A stretch of 64,000 bases of DNA from positions 30,379,272 through 30,443,271 of the forward strand of contig OX411549.1 of the NCBI GenBank assembly GCA_948146395.1, read 5' to 3'. How positions within the stretch are numbered: position 1 is the stretch's first letter; every line of letters begins with the position of its first letter. A program made the position numbers and the translations under genes. The notes beneath the pieces are model-generated. The model was not told the origin of the DNA and did no database searches. It saw only the letters and a program-made list of their open reading frames with translations. Of the stretch, positions 22,807-35,354 are shown piece by piece. The stretch comes from Fragum whitleyi (lineage: Eukaryota > Mollusca > Bivalvia > Cardiida > Cardiidae).

Positions 22807-25191
22807 TAGTACAGTTCAGATGCCTCGTAAATGCACCCCAAACGAGTTTAACCTATTTTTTTTATTCTACCATGAATGTTACTAGTATATATATATTCTT
22901 TATTTCCTCCAAATATGAAGAGCATGAAAACAATAGTGATAAACAATATAAACATAGTGAAAACTGAAATTGTGGTTTGAAAATGTAAACATGTAATGAG
23001 GGGTCTGAGCCAAGCAGTGAGTGTGAAGCAAAGAAAGAGAGGATGGATGAGGAAGAGACAGGGAGAGGCGCTGACAGACCGAGAAGAAAACTAATATACA
23101 AGAATATGAATTTTAATTTATGCTATTCCCAAACCTCGCAATTTTAGTTCGACCAGAGCTGTAATTATGAGGCCAACGAACAACATAGATATTTGACAAC
23201 GCTCTGGCTGAAGGATCAAACACCAGCCCTGAAATTGTACTTACATGACCCTTGCCGTAAAGAAAGGACATCTTGGAAAAATTAAACGAATTTAATTGCA
23301 TTAGCCAAACCAAATAGACCATTCTCCGGAATAGACATTGGGAAATAAGGGTGTAGCCATGAAAGTGCTTCGTTTCGCACGTGGGGTTTGTGGGGTTAAA
23401 ATCATCACCTTTTCCGCTAAAGATGACATTGAATAATACGAAATTAACGACAGCTTAAGTTATCTATAATGGGCAAATAATCATTCGATAGTAAACGCAT
23501 AATTTTCAAATTATGATATGAAGGGGAACAAGATCTCTTTAGACGAACAGACAACGTTATAAAAATCATACTTTTCTTCAATAAGAGGACTATCAGGAGC
23601 CGTATTGCCCGAAAAATAGCCCGAAATTACTACATTTACGTCCGAGGCACTTTCCAGTTTACGGAAAAGACCGATAGGTGTTTAGAACGAGCCGAACCGG
23701 CTTGAAAGCCGATAGCTGGTCAAAAGACGGAGAAGACGCTGTGCTATTCAGACATTCGGAAACTATTCTAAATTCAATCCCGATTCTTGTTCTTCAGAAC
23801 TTCACGTCTTGTTAGAAGATCTAATAAAGTTATTGCGACCGGCTTTGTTTTGATAAATTAATGTTTGTGAGATGTAATGAGCTATTTGTCATCAATTATA
23901 GGGATAATTTACATAGCTCGGAACCTCCCTGAGGACTTGGAGTATTTTTCTAACCCAATTTGAGAGACAACCTATCTGAGTTTGAATGACTGGATGTAAT
24001 GTGTGCGACCGATCTCTTAGGCTGAAAACTGCTATTTTTCACGCAGCTAGTTTTAAGCCTGCGCAAAAATTAGTCTCGCAAAAGGTTGGTCTCTTTATAG
24101 GGCAATCTTTACACTTATGCTACATTTAATTTGATAAGAAGTATATGATATAAAGAGAGTACATTTGTATGTGTTGATATATGGTGATATGAAACTTAAA
24201 TCCTATTCACATTCATCTATGAATCGCGCATTCATACATTGTGATAGGTTCTTTAGTTAATACCTCCATGAATGAAAAAAAAAATATTCTTTTCAAATTT
24301 TAATTGTTATTATGGTTATTTGTGTGTATAAGTATATGCATGCAAATCTTGGTATGTTTTTTTTTTTTATTATTACATTGTGGTAGAGTAAGGTTTTAAA
24401 ATTTACCGCAGAATTCTGGATGGGGCAAGATAATTCAAGCCAGCTAAAATCGGACTTTTTGAAGAATGACCCTCACAACAATACATGTATTTATTTGTAT
24501 ATTAGTTTAATAAGTGTATATCAATTTCGCTATTCATTTATCACGGTATGCTTTGAAAAGTAACATGCATGATGTCTGTACAATCTCGTTGAACTAGCAA
24601 TTAATTGACTAAATTGGTATTTGATGTTGTTTTTGTTGTTGTTTGTGACGTTCGGATGAGATTAACTTTAATTTATTTAAAACTTTTCGATGCATTACCG
24701 AGAAAAAAACCCGGAAGATTATCATTTGATAAACTCACCACATAACCAGTGAAATTATCATAAACGTTTACCCCCGCTTTCCTTGAGGCCGTCACTTATT
24801 AGGATCTTCTTTAATAACATCAGATACGGTGAAATGAACGAAGCAGTGTTTGATAATATCACTGGTTATGCGATGATTTTATCAAATAGTAATTTAATCC
24901 GCCAAAAAGCATTTAAATAATATAATTTTATTCATCATGAATTATCACTTTGAACAAAGAACTCTTATTTCCCTCGCTTTTTTATGGATTGTACCTTTTC
25001 ACGTAGCCGGGTGGGGCACTGCTTGTGAATATTCCCTGTCCAGCCGACGAATTAATAAGCTTACGATACCAGCATACACTACCAACAGACAATTGAATTT
25101 AGCCCGCAGGGTTCATTTAAAGTGAGACATATTTGATCAAATTTCAGTAGATATATCGTGGAAGCTTCACCTTTTTTTTAACGATCAAAAT

Positions 25192-25636
25192 ACCGTAACG
25201 ACAATTTTAAAGGATTTATTGAATTATTGAAGAAAGGATAATCGTTGCTTGCAGATCGATTTATATTTCAAGGAGCGAACAACAACAGCTATTATTTTCA
25301 CGAGTGGCGGAGCCACTAGTGAATATATAGCTTGTGTTGATCACGAAACTAAATAGAAATTGATCATATTCGAAAAGCAAACGATTACTGTTTCTTTAAT
25401 TAAATAAATAAATCAAAGTACTGAAAGTATTGATAAGTTGGAATGCGTTCCGGAGACTATGACATCAAGCCACTAACGAAGCTGACGCCTCCCGCCCAGG
25501 TGATCACATAATACGTCTCGACTTTTGACTAAAAGATTCACCAAACCGCGTTAAAATATGCGCAAGGTCAGATGACTAGGAACATTTTGTAAAAGTTTCA
25601 TCCAAATCAGTCCATAAATGGAGGAGAAGTTGCGTT
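25192..25636 (+). repeat. Segment unique to tandem unit 3
   Basis: Units 1 and 2 join ACGATCAAAAT directly to CACAAGATTTTC. Unit 3 has 445 bp in between. The segment contains a foldback of the GTGGC...GCCAC family (25237-25388) and a further 147-bp repeat starting ATTCACCAAACC at 25536, giving three units instead of two. Because the extra repeat is in register with the following two, unit 3 probably keeps the older form and the ancestor of units 1 and 2 lost it. Confidence 0.75.
25237..25388. repeat. Foldback with CACGAGTGGC-GCCACTAGTG centre
   Basis: GATAATCGTTGCTTGC at the left pairs with the complement of GCAAACGATTAC at the right, and the centre reads TATTTTCACGAGTGGCGGAG then CCACTAGTGAATATATAGC. 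It has the same plan as 58520-58676 but is more eroded. Confidence 0.65.
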
Positions 25637-27335
25637 CACAAGATTTTCAAATGAAGGCCTCTTTTTCCATGACACGGCTTATATTCACCAAACTGTGACA
25701 ATAGGCACTAGGTCAGGTGACTAGGAACTGTCTGTAAAAGTTTCATCCAAATCGGTCCATAAATGAGGGAGAAGTTGTGTTAACATTTTTTTTACATGAA
25801 GGCCTCTTTTTCCATGACGCGGCTGAAATTCACCAAACCGTGACTTTATGCGCAAGGTCAGGTGATTAGGAACATTTTGTGATAGTTTCATCCAAATCCA
25901 ACAAGAAATTTTTGGAGGAGTTGTGCTCACAAGAAAAGTCGACGTACGTACGGACCGACGGACAGAGAGACGGAGAAGATGACGCCAATATACGACCGCC
26001 TCCAGCTGCGTATAAAAATGAAATCCGAGAAAATACTATGCTTGCACAGTCAAAATCGCAAAATTCAAGACTAGCCTTTAGGTAACGCAAATTTATGCGT
26101 AAATTAAACGATACATGTTTTTTGAAAGCCAAAAATGTTTCTTGAAAGCCAATTTCAATCGTACGATTGCGATACGACCTTTCTTGAACGTGGCCTCTGA
26201 AGGCAAAACACGTTGGGTTGGTAATCTCGTTCAGATATTTGATAAAAACAAAGGCTGTTGTTAACTTATAATAATCTTCAATGATATTTAAAGGATTTCG
26301 CACGTGCGTATTTTGCACAAGTGAATTTATGTCTAAGCATTTTTAAAGAAAATGGACATAAGCAGAAAGAGAAGATAAATGTTAGCCTATAGACACGCAA
26401 TTTAGAGTGAGTGATCAAAGGTAAATTTTGTCTATACAGGTATAGACAAAAGTGACATCTATCACTTAAAGTTGTGGATCTATACCTTCATCGATCCTTG
26501 CTGCGTCCACCATCAAGTGAAATTGTCGCTCGATTTTGCAATGGGGTTCCAATGTTTTTAAGAGAAGTAGTAAAAAGAGATTTCAGAATATTTGCTGGAT
26601 CGGGTTGATAATACAGATAAATAATCTGCAGATTTTGCGTTTCTAATAATGGTTTACGAAAAAATTAGATAAAAAAATAAAAAATATTTGAACTACGATA
26701 TTTTGTTGAAGTGTGTAAAATGTTCGTTCAGAAAGAGAAACTAGACATCTAAAAGAAGCTATAACATAATTCTACGAAAAACAAGTGGCGACGTTACCAA
26801 ATAAGCTGATCACGTGATGGGCTTGTGCTATTGCCGTAATTCTCCGAAAAACAGGTCGCGTATTACCAAATAAGCAGATCACGTGATTGGACAGTGCTGT
26901 TGTCAATAGCTTACTTTATTGAACTTGACTTATCACATGATTTCCATATATAGTAATGCAAACATTTGCTACTAGTAAATGCGTACGCAAGTTTCAATAA
27001 ATTTCGTTTAAAACATAAATTAGCGTGTTAATAATTTACATGAAGTGATAGTTGTGTGATTGTTCAACATTATTACTTCTTGATGAAATGAACTGTATGT
27101 CTGTGTCAAGATGAGATATACAAAATAGGCCGGAGTGTATTCACATCCTGTTCACGTGATATGTGTTATCAAAAAACCCGAAATGAAATTATCTTGTGTT
27201 CATTTTGCGGTTTTGTTAAATCTAAGTTGGAATTGCTCCGCATTCCAACTTAAAAATGAGACAAAATGTAAAAGAGAATTAAGGATAAATTTTCTACAAG
27301 CACATTATTTTGCACATGATTACTATTCAACGTTA

Positions 27336-27613
27336 GCCGCCGTCATAGCGCAGTTGGTAGCGCGTCGGACTGTCAATCTAGAGGTCCCGGGTTCGATCCC
27401 CGACGGCGGCACTTATTCTTTCCGACTATTTGTCTCTCACCAATGGGTTGATAATCGTAGACCTATGTAAGATAGCAGCTGGAGGATAGGAAAGAATGTG
27501 ATGGTTGTACTGGTGAGGGAAATTCCAGGAATCCATAGTTAGGTGCTCCAGCCGCCGCGATATAACTGAAATAATGTTGAAAGCGACGTTAAACTCCACT
27601 CAATTAATTAATC
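27336..27613 (+). mobile_element. tRNA-headed SINE, tandem unit 3
   Basis: Same insertion, duplications at 27322-27335 and 27614-27627. The tail reads AAAGCGACGTTAAA where units 1 and 2 read AAAGCGGCGTTAAA, a private substitution near 27585. Confidence 0.9.
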
Positions 27614-27900
27614 AACTATTCAACGTTAATGGCGACGCCAATTCATAGGCTTCGCTTAGATAACATCGAATAGGATGAAATGAACAAAAACGGGGTATAA
27701 GTTTTTGGTAATTTCACTAGTTGGGCAGTGAGTTTATCAAACGTTAATCCACCGAAAAGCATTGAAGAAAAGGATTTGTATGTGGTATTGTGGTGGTTCA
27801 TCGGGTCAAATTGGGGATAGTAGATAATTTGGAGGATATTATAACAATTTTGTAAATCGTTTTCAATGCCGACACACACTAGTGTGAATACACAATGAAA

Positions 27901-30121
27901 TCGCTACCTCGAAATGATTCAAATGTGTATTCATTTCACGATTTTATTGAAAAATGTTGTCTATATCGCTTTAGCGACCAAGTCTATTAAGCGGACATTT
28001 TAATTAAAAAACAAGACCAAAGAAAAACCAAACCTTCCCTATAACAAATTATCGTAAAAAGAAGATATTATTGTTCTAAAATTTATAGTATATGATTCCA
28101 TCTTATGCTATAAAAACTCATAAGAATCGTCTCAATGAGACGACTCTCTTGAGTTTTAACAGTATAGTATTATGAAAAAACTAGCGTTTACATGCATTTT
28201 CAAACGAACTAATGTTTCTTATTTGTAAACAAAACGTGGTCTATATAACTCGAATACGCTATTGTGACATGTGATAATTGGTAGGCCACAGAAGCGGCCT
28301 ACCAGTATGAACGCGTTTTGAATATGGGGATTAAGGATACATTATTATAAAACCTGTCCAATGTTTTTATTCAAAACATAGAAAACCGTATAATACAGCC
28401 TGGATCAAACAACAGTTTTTCAAAAACTGTTTTGTTATGAAAATTATTGAGCAATAAAAATCAGGGTTTTTGGTTATGAACTTGATTTTACAAATATTGA
28501 ACATTTCATTAAAATGACTGATCACTCAGACATGTTTGACCTAGTTTTTATTCTCTTTCCCCCTGTTTCCTGCAATCTTTTTACATCAAAGTGATTCTCA
28601 CAGGAGAAACACCTATTGTTACACTCCTGTCTGTTTTGGTCTTGTTAAACATATAGTAAAAATGGCATTTTTGCGGTTTAAAAAAACCCACAATACTTCA
28701 TTGTGCACAATTACACTCTAAATCCTTTTGGTACAAAAGTGTGTGATGACTTATATCAAAGCAAAGCTCTGGTCTAGAGAAAAAATGTCTCTACCTTAAT
28801 TAATCTAATCCTGTGTGTGATATGTAGCAGTTATCTGGCACTTAGCATAACATAATTTCAAGCTAGTTACTGTTATTCAAGCACTAAAACAATGCGACAA
28901 AAGGAGCAAATCACTTTTTCTAACCAAACTATTTTGGGACAACCGAAGTAGGTCCTTTTACTTCAAATAGGTGCAGTCTTAGTACTTGTTTGAATGATAG
29001 CTATTGAATGATAACTTGAATCTTTTGCCTCGTGTTCTGATTTCAGAATTGTTTGTGCTATTATTTTGAGTCTGTATTTTCTTTCTTTATGCTCATTTCT
29101 TTGGATAACTCCGCATACATCAGCATGAAGGTTGAGTGAATATATTATTCTAACAAGAGCACCGCCTATGAGTGCATCCCTTGGCTGTGCTTGGCTGCAG
29201 GTGCTGGATAATACAAAAAGCTGAGTGGAAAAGGGGACTCTTACAAAAACCATTTTTCAGAGTTGTCCCCCTTGATTGTCTGGATAGCTCTTGAGATAGT
29301 GAACATACATGCTAAATTTTATGAAGATATCTTCAATAACAAAATGTCAACAACAACAATGCAAACGCCGATAAAATGATCTCAATACCTCAAGTTTTCT
29401 TAGAAAACAGACAAGCTAAAAAAGGGAATCATTTTACCATCATGTGTAATTCATTGTGCCTATGTTGAAATAAAGTACTCCTTATTGTATTTAAGCCGGT
29501 GTGCATGCTAAAGTAGGGCCATTATTGTTGTTAAAATCTTAAAATCTAGATAGGTTTTATTTTGTTTGCAAAAAATATTTTTATCGAAAAAAATACATTA
29601 TTCATTGATGATAACCAAATAATTCGCGGCCTACTTTGATGCATTGCATCAAAATTTTGTCTTGTAGTACATTTGTATACAATCGACGAGTCAAAATAGC
29701 GAATTCTACTTATACGACCATTCTCTTTAACGACTGATTTTATGTGAGCCTTTTAAGTGATCGCTTAAAACACGTTTTACTGTAATGCCTTTTGATTTTT
29801 GGTACCCTTCTCTTTATTCAGACCTTTCATGGAGTCATTTTGTCAATGCAGACAAAATAAGAATGAGTAGATTTTTTTCTAAGCCGTGAGAGTCTGATAT
29901 CGGCCGGTATAGTAACTAGAAAATGGTTCTCAATTGACAGTTGGCACTCTAAAACAAATAAATCCTTGTCAAGCACCATTTATCCGTATATTTATCAGCT
30001 CTAACACGCCTTCAAAATACTACCTGTGTGAGACGGAATACCAAACGTCATGAGCAAAGTGTCCAACATATATTTCGTGTCTTTGCTTGCATTTAATGCT
30101 CCTTTTGACAGTATTTTAGTT
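27901..30121. other. Single-copy spacer between the two large duplications
   Basis: No gene seen. It contains small hairpins: AAAACTCATAAGA.TCGTCTCA with TGAGACGACTCTCTTGAGTTTT (about 28112-28160), GGTAGGCC/GGCCTACC (about 28281-28305) and ACAGTTTTTCAAAAACTGT (about 28412-28431). The 96-codon minus-strand frame at 28963-29253 shows no domain I know. Confidence 0.5.
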
Positions 30122-30329
30122 CTATGGCGACGGTCGGGCACCTAGCCATGAATTAATAGAACTTCGCGCACCATTTCTAACACTACCCCTTTTCCTAGTT
30201 CACAATAAGCGCCCACTTAGATACGTGACTGATGGGAGATCTATACCGGAAAGGATATATGCCTTGACAAGGGGATCGAATATAAAATATTATGAGAATA
30301 GTACGTGCTACCAATTGCGCTTCTGATAG
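30122..30329 (-). mobile_element. Old SINE copy abutting the large inverted repeat
   Basis: Read on the minus strand it follows the SINE order: AGCGCAATTGGTAGCACG (A box), TTCGATCCCC (B box), a linker matching the AAGTGCC...TCCTTTCCGACA body, then AGGTGCCCGACCGTCGCC as a remnant of the GGTACTCCAGTCGCC 3' domain. It has many substitutions, so it is older than the copies at 31450 and 17626. Its 5' end falls within a few bases of the left arm boundary at 30330. It is not present beyond the right arm. Confidence 0.7.
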
Positions 30330-30689
30330 CAGTAGTGGATAAAGGGTATTTGCAGCGCCATTTTACTGGGATTAAAAGTGGGATTAATCCCAGTTCCAGC
30401 AGTTCCAGTCACGTTACCATGGTATCCGTTGATGCTATTTTAAATAGTGCGCCAAAAAAAGCGCGGATAAAATCGATTTTCCCACGAGTAGAGAAGAAAG
30501 GGTAAAGGAATGCGTTAAATCAATGAATATTGGAAAAGTTTAGCGGTTGTAGTATTTTACTTCGGGTCGAGGTTTAAATCGCGCGGTCAGATAGTTGATA
30601 GAGTAGCGTATCTTCTTATTGGCGTGTAAAAGATATAGAGCGTCGGTTTTTCCGATCATACGTAATTTCATTTTTTTCTTCAAAACTTC

Positions 30690-31436
30690 GTAACTACGGC
30701 TTGTGCAAAAACGTATAGTCAATGCAGTCCTTTTTTGTATGATTATTTGTATATAGTTATTAGATAGTAGCAGACGATACTTTTAAAACCTTGTGACTAC
30801 GGTTTGACCAAGATGTAAATCTAAGATTTCCACGTTTAATCTTTAGTAGCAGACGACATTTTTGAACGAACAATAAGGCTATGCGATAGTAGCAGACGAT
30901 AATTTTTTTTAAACGTCGTAACTACGGCTTGACCAAGATGTAAATCTAACATTTCAACGTATCATCATTGCAGACGACATTTTTGAACGAACAATAAGGC
31001 TATGCGATAGTAGCAGACGATAATTTTTTAAAACGTCGTAACTACGGTATGATCACTGGGCACCTTTTTTAATAGTGCGGTAAAAGGCGGGATTTATTTG
31101 GCATTGATATTTAGATTCAAATTGAATAGGCGCAGAATCAATTTTCCAATGTTTAATCTTTATAGTAGCAGACGTCTTTTTTGTATGATTTTGTTATTTG
31201 TATATAGGAGCAGACGATACTGTCTAAAACGTCGAAACTACGGCTTGTCCAAAAGTACAGGCCCAACTTTTAAACGTACTGTCAATGCAGACTACTTTTT
31301 GTATAAACAATCAGGTGATAAGATAGGAACAGACGATAAAAGCTTGCAAGTACAGCTTAGTGTTAAGATGTAAAGTTAATCCTTCAATGTATTGTGTTTT
31401 TGAGCATCGACTTTTTTGTGTGAACAATCTCGTTAT
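30690..31436 (+). repeat. GCAGACGA / CGTAACTACGG satellite in the left arm
   Basis: The monomer is about 121 bp (GCAGACGACATTTTTGAACG at 30849 and again at 30970). Each holds two GCAGACGA words about 43 bp apart, a GCTATGCGATAGTA linker, CGTCGTAACTACGGCTTG and an AAGATGTAAATCTAA stretch. Earlier and later monomers (30690-30840, 31150-31436) are more diverged. The tract continues after the SINE at 31733. CGTAACTACGGCTTG is close to GTAACTACAGCTTG in the hairpins at 59325 and 62013, so these belong to one family. Confidence 0.75.
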
Positions 31437-31449
31437 GCGATAGTAGCAG

Positions 31450-31732
31450 TTTGATATGAATTGGAGTTTTACGTCGCTTTCAACAATCTCTCAGTTATAT
31501 CGCGGCGACTGGAGTACCTAATAATGAATTTCTAGTATTTCTCACACCAGTACTACCATTACACCCTTTCCTAGCCTCCAGCTGCTGTTCCACTTAGGTC
31601 TACGATTATCTATCCATTGGTTGAACACAAATGTCGGAAAGGATAAGTGCCGCGGCCGGCGATCGAACCCGTGCAAATATAGACCCCTAGATTAGAAGTC
31701 CGGCGCGCTACCAACTGCGCTATTGTCGCGGC
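31450..31732 (-). mobile_element. SINE inserted in the satellite, left arm
   Basis: Perfect 13-bp duplications GCGATAGTAGCAG at 31437-31449 and 31733-31745 flank the element, and the duplicated word is itself a satellite word. On the minus strand: A box TAGCGCAGTTGGTAGCGCG, anticodon-loop CTTCTAA (TCT, Arg-like), a 10-base TATATTTGCA insertion in the variable region, B box GGTTCGATCG, the body AATCGTAGACCTAAG...AGCAGCTGGAGGCTAGG, and the 3' domain TCGCCGCGATATAACTGA...TTGTTGAAAGCGACG. It has the same body as the Asp-like SINE at 17626 but a different tRNA head. Confidence 0.92.
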
Positions 31733-32387
31733 GCGATAGTAGCAGACGACAAAATTCAAACTTCAAAATTACAGTGACTTTAAATAGAGAGTTTATTGAT
31801 AATTATTATTTTTTATATAAGTAGATTTTGCGCTTTGAGTCGTGAAATTAACTCATTACTGTTAGATTCTTTAGTCATTTGTTCGAAATAGATAAAACAG
31901 GTTTGAATAACACATTAAGAAAGTTTCGATTTTACCTTTTAAACCAACGTTATTGTTTGTCTTAAAACATAAGTTTTACTCATACATGTACTTTCTTGCA
32001 GTAATTGCAGTAACAGGTCGGGTAAAATTCCTATCATTTGTTTTTAATTATACCCGATTTACCTATGGTAATGGACTCAGCGCCTACGTCAGGGCTCAGT
32101 TTTGAAAATACACCTATAGATATGTCTTTAAACAACGAGGAAAAATCCAGGTAGATCAATGGTTTCTGAAAGTTTAGTTTCAGTGCAAATACCTACAGCA
32201 CAAATACTATTACACGTGTGTCTCTAATCATGGTGCATTAAATCATGTGGAAGTTCGGTGTTGAGACAGACGGGTGTTGTTTTTGACTATATAAATTCAA
32301 GTGAGACCCTCTTCAATCCAAAGGAGGTATATGACATCCCGGTTGGTTTGATTTTTATTCCGGTTAGTTTGAACGTGTTTTTAATAC

Positions 32388-32500
32388 CATATTCAACAAT
32401 CTTTCTGTTAAATTGCGGCGACTGGTGTACCTAAACATGGGTTCTAGGTATGTTTCATACCATTCTTTCCTACCCTCCAATCATAAAACTACGAATAGAT
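32388..32500 (-). mobile_element. 5'-truncated SINE, left arm
   Basis: Only the 3' body remains: on the minus strand GGAGGGTAGGAAAGAATGG, GGTACACCAGTCGCCGCAAT, TTAACAGAAAGATTGTTGAA. The tRNA head is absent, as is common for fragments. No duplication seen. Confidence 0.75.
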
Positions 32501-35354
32501 CTTATTTAAGGAGAAGAGCAGCGAAAATAACTTTTCTTCAAATTGTTTGATATCGTCTTTTGTTATTTTTTTTCATCGTTTTAAACCCGGAGCTTTATAC
32601 TAAAACTGTGCTGTACCAATCATAACTATTCTCTTCATTTTATAGTTGTCGCCCTTTGATAAAAATGTCTTAGTTTTTATCTGGAGCATTACTCAAAAAG
32701 TATGTAGCCTAGAAAGATGAAACAGGTGGAAAGATCTTACCATAAAAATCGCAGTTCAAAAACGAATTTCGAATTTTTCGAGGTATTGCCCTTTGCTAAT
32801 TTAAAAATTGTCTTCTACCAGAGCATTACTGAAAAGTAAACACAAAAGAATCATGCATCTTCATGGATAGCTCTCAGTATAAGGCAAAAATGACCATAAC
32901 TCTTTTCTTTATACTTTGATTTTTTGTAATTTGTAGATGGATTCAATTAAGAGAAGTGAAGTAAGAACTAAAACGATCTTCTTCTTTATATAAACTTGTT
33001 GTCCCTTGTCTTTTCTTTACCTTGCTTTGATACATAAAAATATGTGAGATTACTTTTTAATTATAATGGGTAAACAGAGGTTTTCAATGTATCATTTCAG
33101 TTCAATAACCCGTCACCCGACACATTCAATTTTTGTAGTTAGTGTACATGATATTGGAAAAGTGTAACCCCAAAGTATTTTGTTAGAGATGTAACACTAT
33201 TTCTATGGAAACCCTTTTTTTTATTCTGAACGCGCAAGAGATATGGACAAGGAGTATGCAATTGACTTGGTCTTAAAGTAAAGAGGAGTAAATGATTCTA
33301 GACATATATTTTGTTCAATATAAATTTGATATCCTCAGGTTTAAAACTCCAAACCCGACTTTTGTCAAACTTTAAAACATAATAAATATTATTTAGTAAC
33401 TTATTTGAAATATGTGTAATTAAAGCCCGTGTTTTCGAATAGTTTCGTTTTAAAGTTGGTTCTTACATGACTCTATGAAGAACATGTGTCGATTATGAAG
33501 TCATTTTGAAGATGTAGTTTCAACCGTTTAAAATGTTATAAACCTATCCTTACTAGATATTATCCTGATGAAAGAAAGCATTTACAATCACTTATGTGAT
33601 GTCTTCTTTGATGTACATACAGGCCAAAAATTGTCACTACGACTTTAGTAAGCTTCATAGATATTGATTTCTCTGTTCATAAACAATTTGAAATACAGTT
33701 GATGTGAAGCACTTAAGTTAAGTTTTTCTTTCAAGATTTTGTTTTGATAAAATATTTCCAATAAACTCGATTCGGGAAAACTCATTTGTATGTGATTCTC
33801 TTTTTTTTAAAACGTTTTCTCCGATAATCTAGATCAACAATCTAGACAGACTTGTGATAAGCTCATTAAAAGATAAACAACAACAACAACAACAAAACTG
33901 TAAATTGCTCTAAATGGAATGAAGTGCATAACATATGTTCATGAAAATGATAATTGAAGAAACTCTTTTTGCAGACATTTTCTGTTTTATTGATTTTTTT
34001 TGTTATTAAAATCGATGCGCGTTGTAATGCTTTGGATTCAAAAGGTCTTCAAACAAACTAGGATTTGTCGTGATTCTTAGAACATGCGTGTCTTTTTCTG
34101 TTGTTATGGTTGTATGACTTTAGATAAGACCATCATTAAGGGAACAAATAAACATTTAGATACAAAAACACTGTAATTAAAACGATTGGTGTTGTATGAT
34201 TTGGTGAGAAGACCATAGTTTGGTATTAAGAACATTTTAAGTCACTAACTGCAGAAAAACTATTAATAAGGTTAATTATTAAATGAAAATATGTTGATTT
34301 TCTTTTCATTTACTGCCGAAAGTTGATGTTTATTGATATCTTCGTCGCCACCTTTCCGTCCGGCCGGACTTCTGTACGTACGCTCATGATATTTTGCAGG
34401 GCAAATAATCTGCGATATATCCTTCACCCTGAAATTCTTGTTTTAACATACAACAGTCTTTACAGTGCTATGATTGAAAATGCTATTGCATGTCGGTATT
34501 TCATCAAACGAGATTAAAGAAAACATCGCATAGAACAGAAATGCCTTTTATGGGAAAATAAAATTTGGCATGACAAAAGTAAGCCCATTATGTAAAGCAC
34601 ACAATTTAAAGCACTTAATGTTTTAGACAACAAAAAATGAAGTATCTCTCTCTGTTTTCTCTTAGTCGATTAATATTTTTGTTAGTATAGTAATTCATTG
34701 TAGTGTGTGGACTCATTGATCTAGAGGTAGAGCATTGGCTTCTTGACGATATTGGTTCTTTCATTGACCCATATTTACGGTGCGAGTTACTGTTCATTTT
34801 CCAGTGTAGAATCGAGACGGATTAATCCTAGTTGTAAGTTTCCAAATCGATGTAAAAAGAATAGGTTTAACTAGCTTCGTTGTTATTACCTATGTAAGAA
34901 TGAAAATGAAAGACTAACATAATAATGCGAGAAAAAAAGCATGCAGTTCAAATAAACAATAAGGAACTTTTTTTGTTCGAGAAACATATTTTTAGGTTTA
35001 ACCCATGAACATACGATTAAATTTCAGACTGCTCCAAAATCTAAAGAAGTTGCTAAAAATCATTTTTCAAGTGTCTTTTTTAGTAAATATATCCTTTAAA
35101 ACGAAGAAATGGTCTTCCAAATGATTTTTAACAGAGGCGACACTATTAGTGTTAAAAGTGTTTTATAACACAGATTTACAAGTTACTGTTTTATATAATG
35201 AGATGCCAAAATGTTCTGAAATATTCAGTAATACAAATTAAGTATAAAAGAGGGGAAAAGGTGTAGAAACTTCATCTAAAAATGATGGTGATCAAATAGC
35301 TTAAAACATCAACACATCTGTCATCCGTCATGTGAAAAAAGATCATAGGCAAAT
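32501..35354. other. Arm interior, no gene seen (mirror 48035-50888)
   Basis: AT-rich text with an (AAC)n run at about 33876-33895 (mirror about 49494-49513). A GTCCGGCCGGAC palindrome at 34359-34370 precedes CTTCTGTACGTACG, resembling the mollusc dispersed GTACGTACGGAC repeat. Frames of 60-64 codons here look like chance. Confidence 0.5.

Larger units (their letters stand above)
22807..27900 (+). repeat. Tandem unit 3 of 3 (5094 bp)
   Basis: Same start and end as the others. It is longer because 25192-25636 (445 bp) is absent from units 1 and 2. It keeps the roughly 35-bp segment that unit 2 lost. After the unit the sequence changes at TCGCTACCTCGAAATG, which is unrelated to the unit start, so the array ends here. 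Confidence 0.95.

Noticed and set aside
34706..34772. tRNA-like text with an A-box-like TGATCTAGAGGTAGAGCATT
   Set aside because: No convincing B box or stems. It could be a decayed SINE head, but not enough is left to call it.
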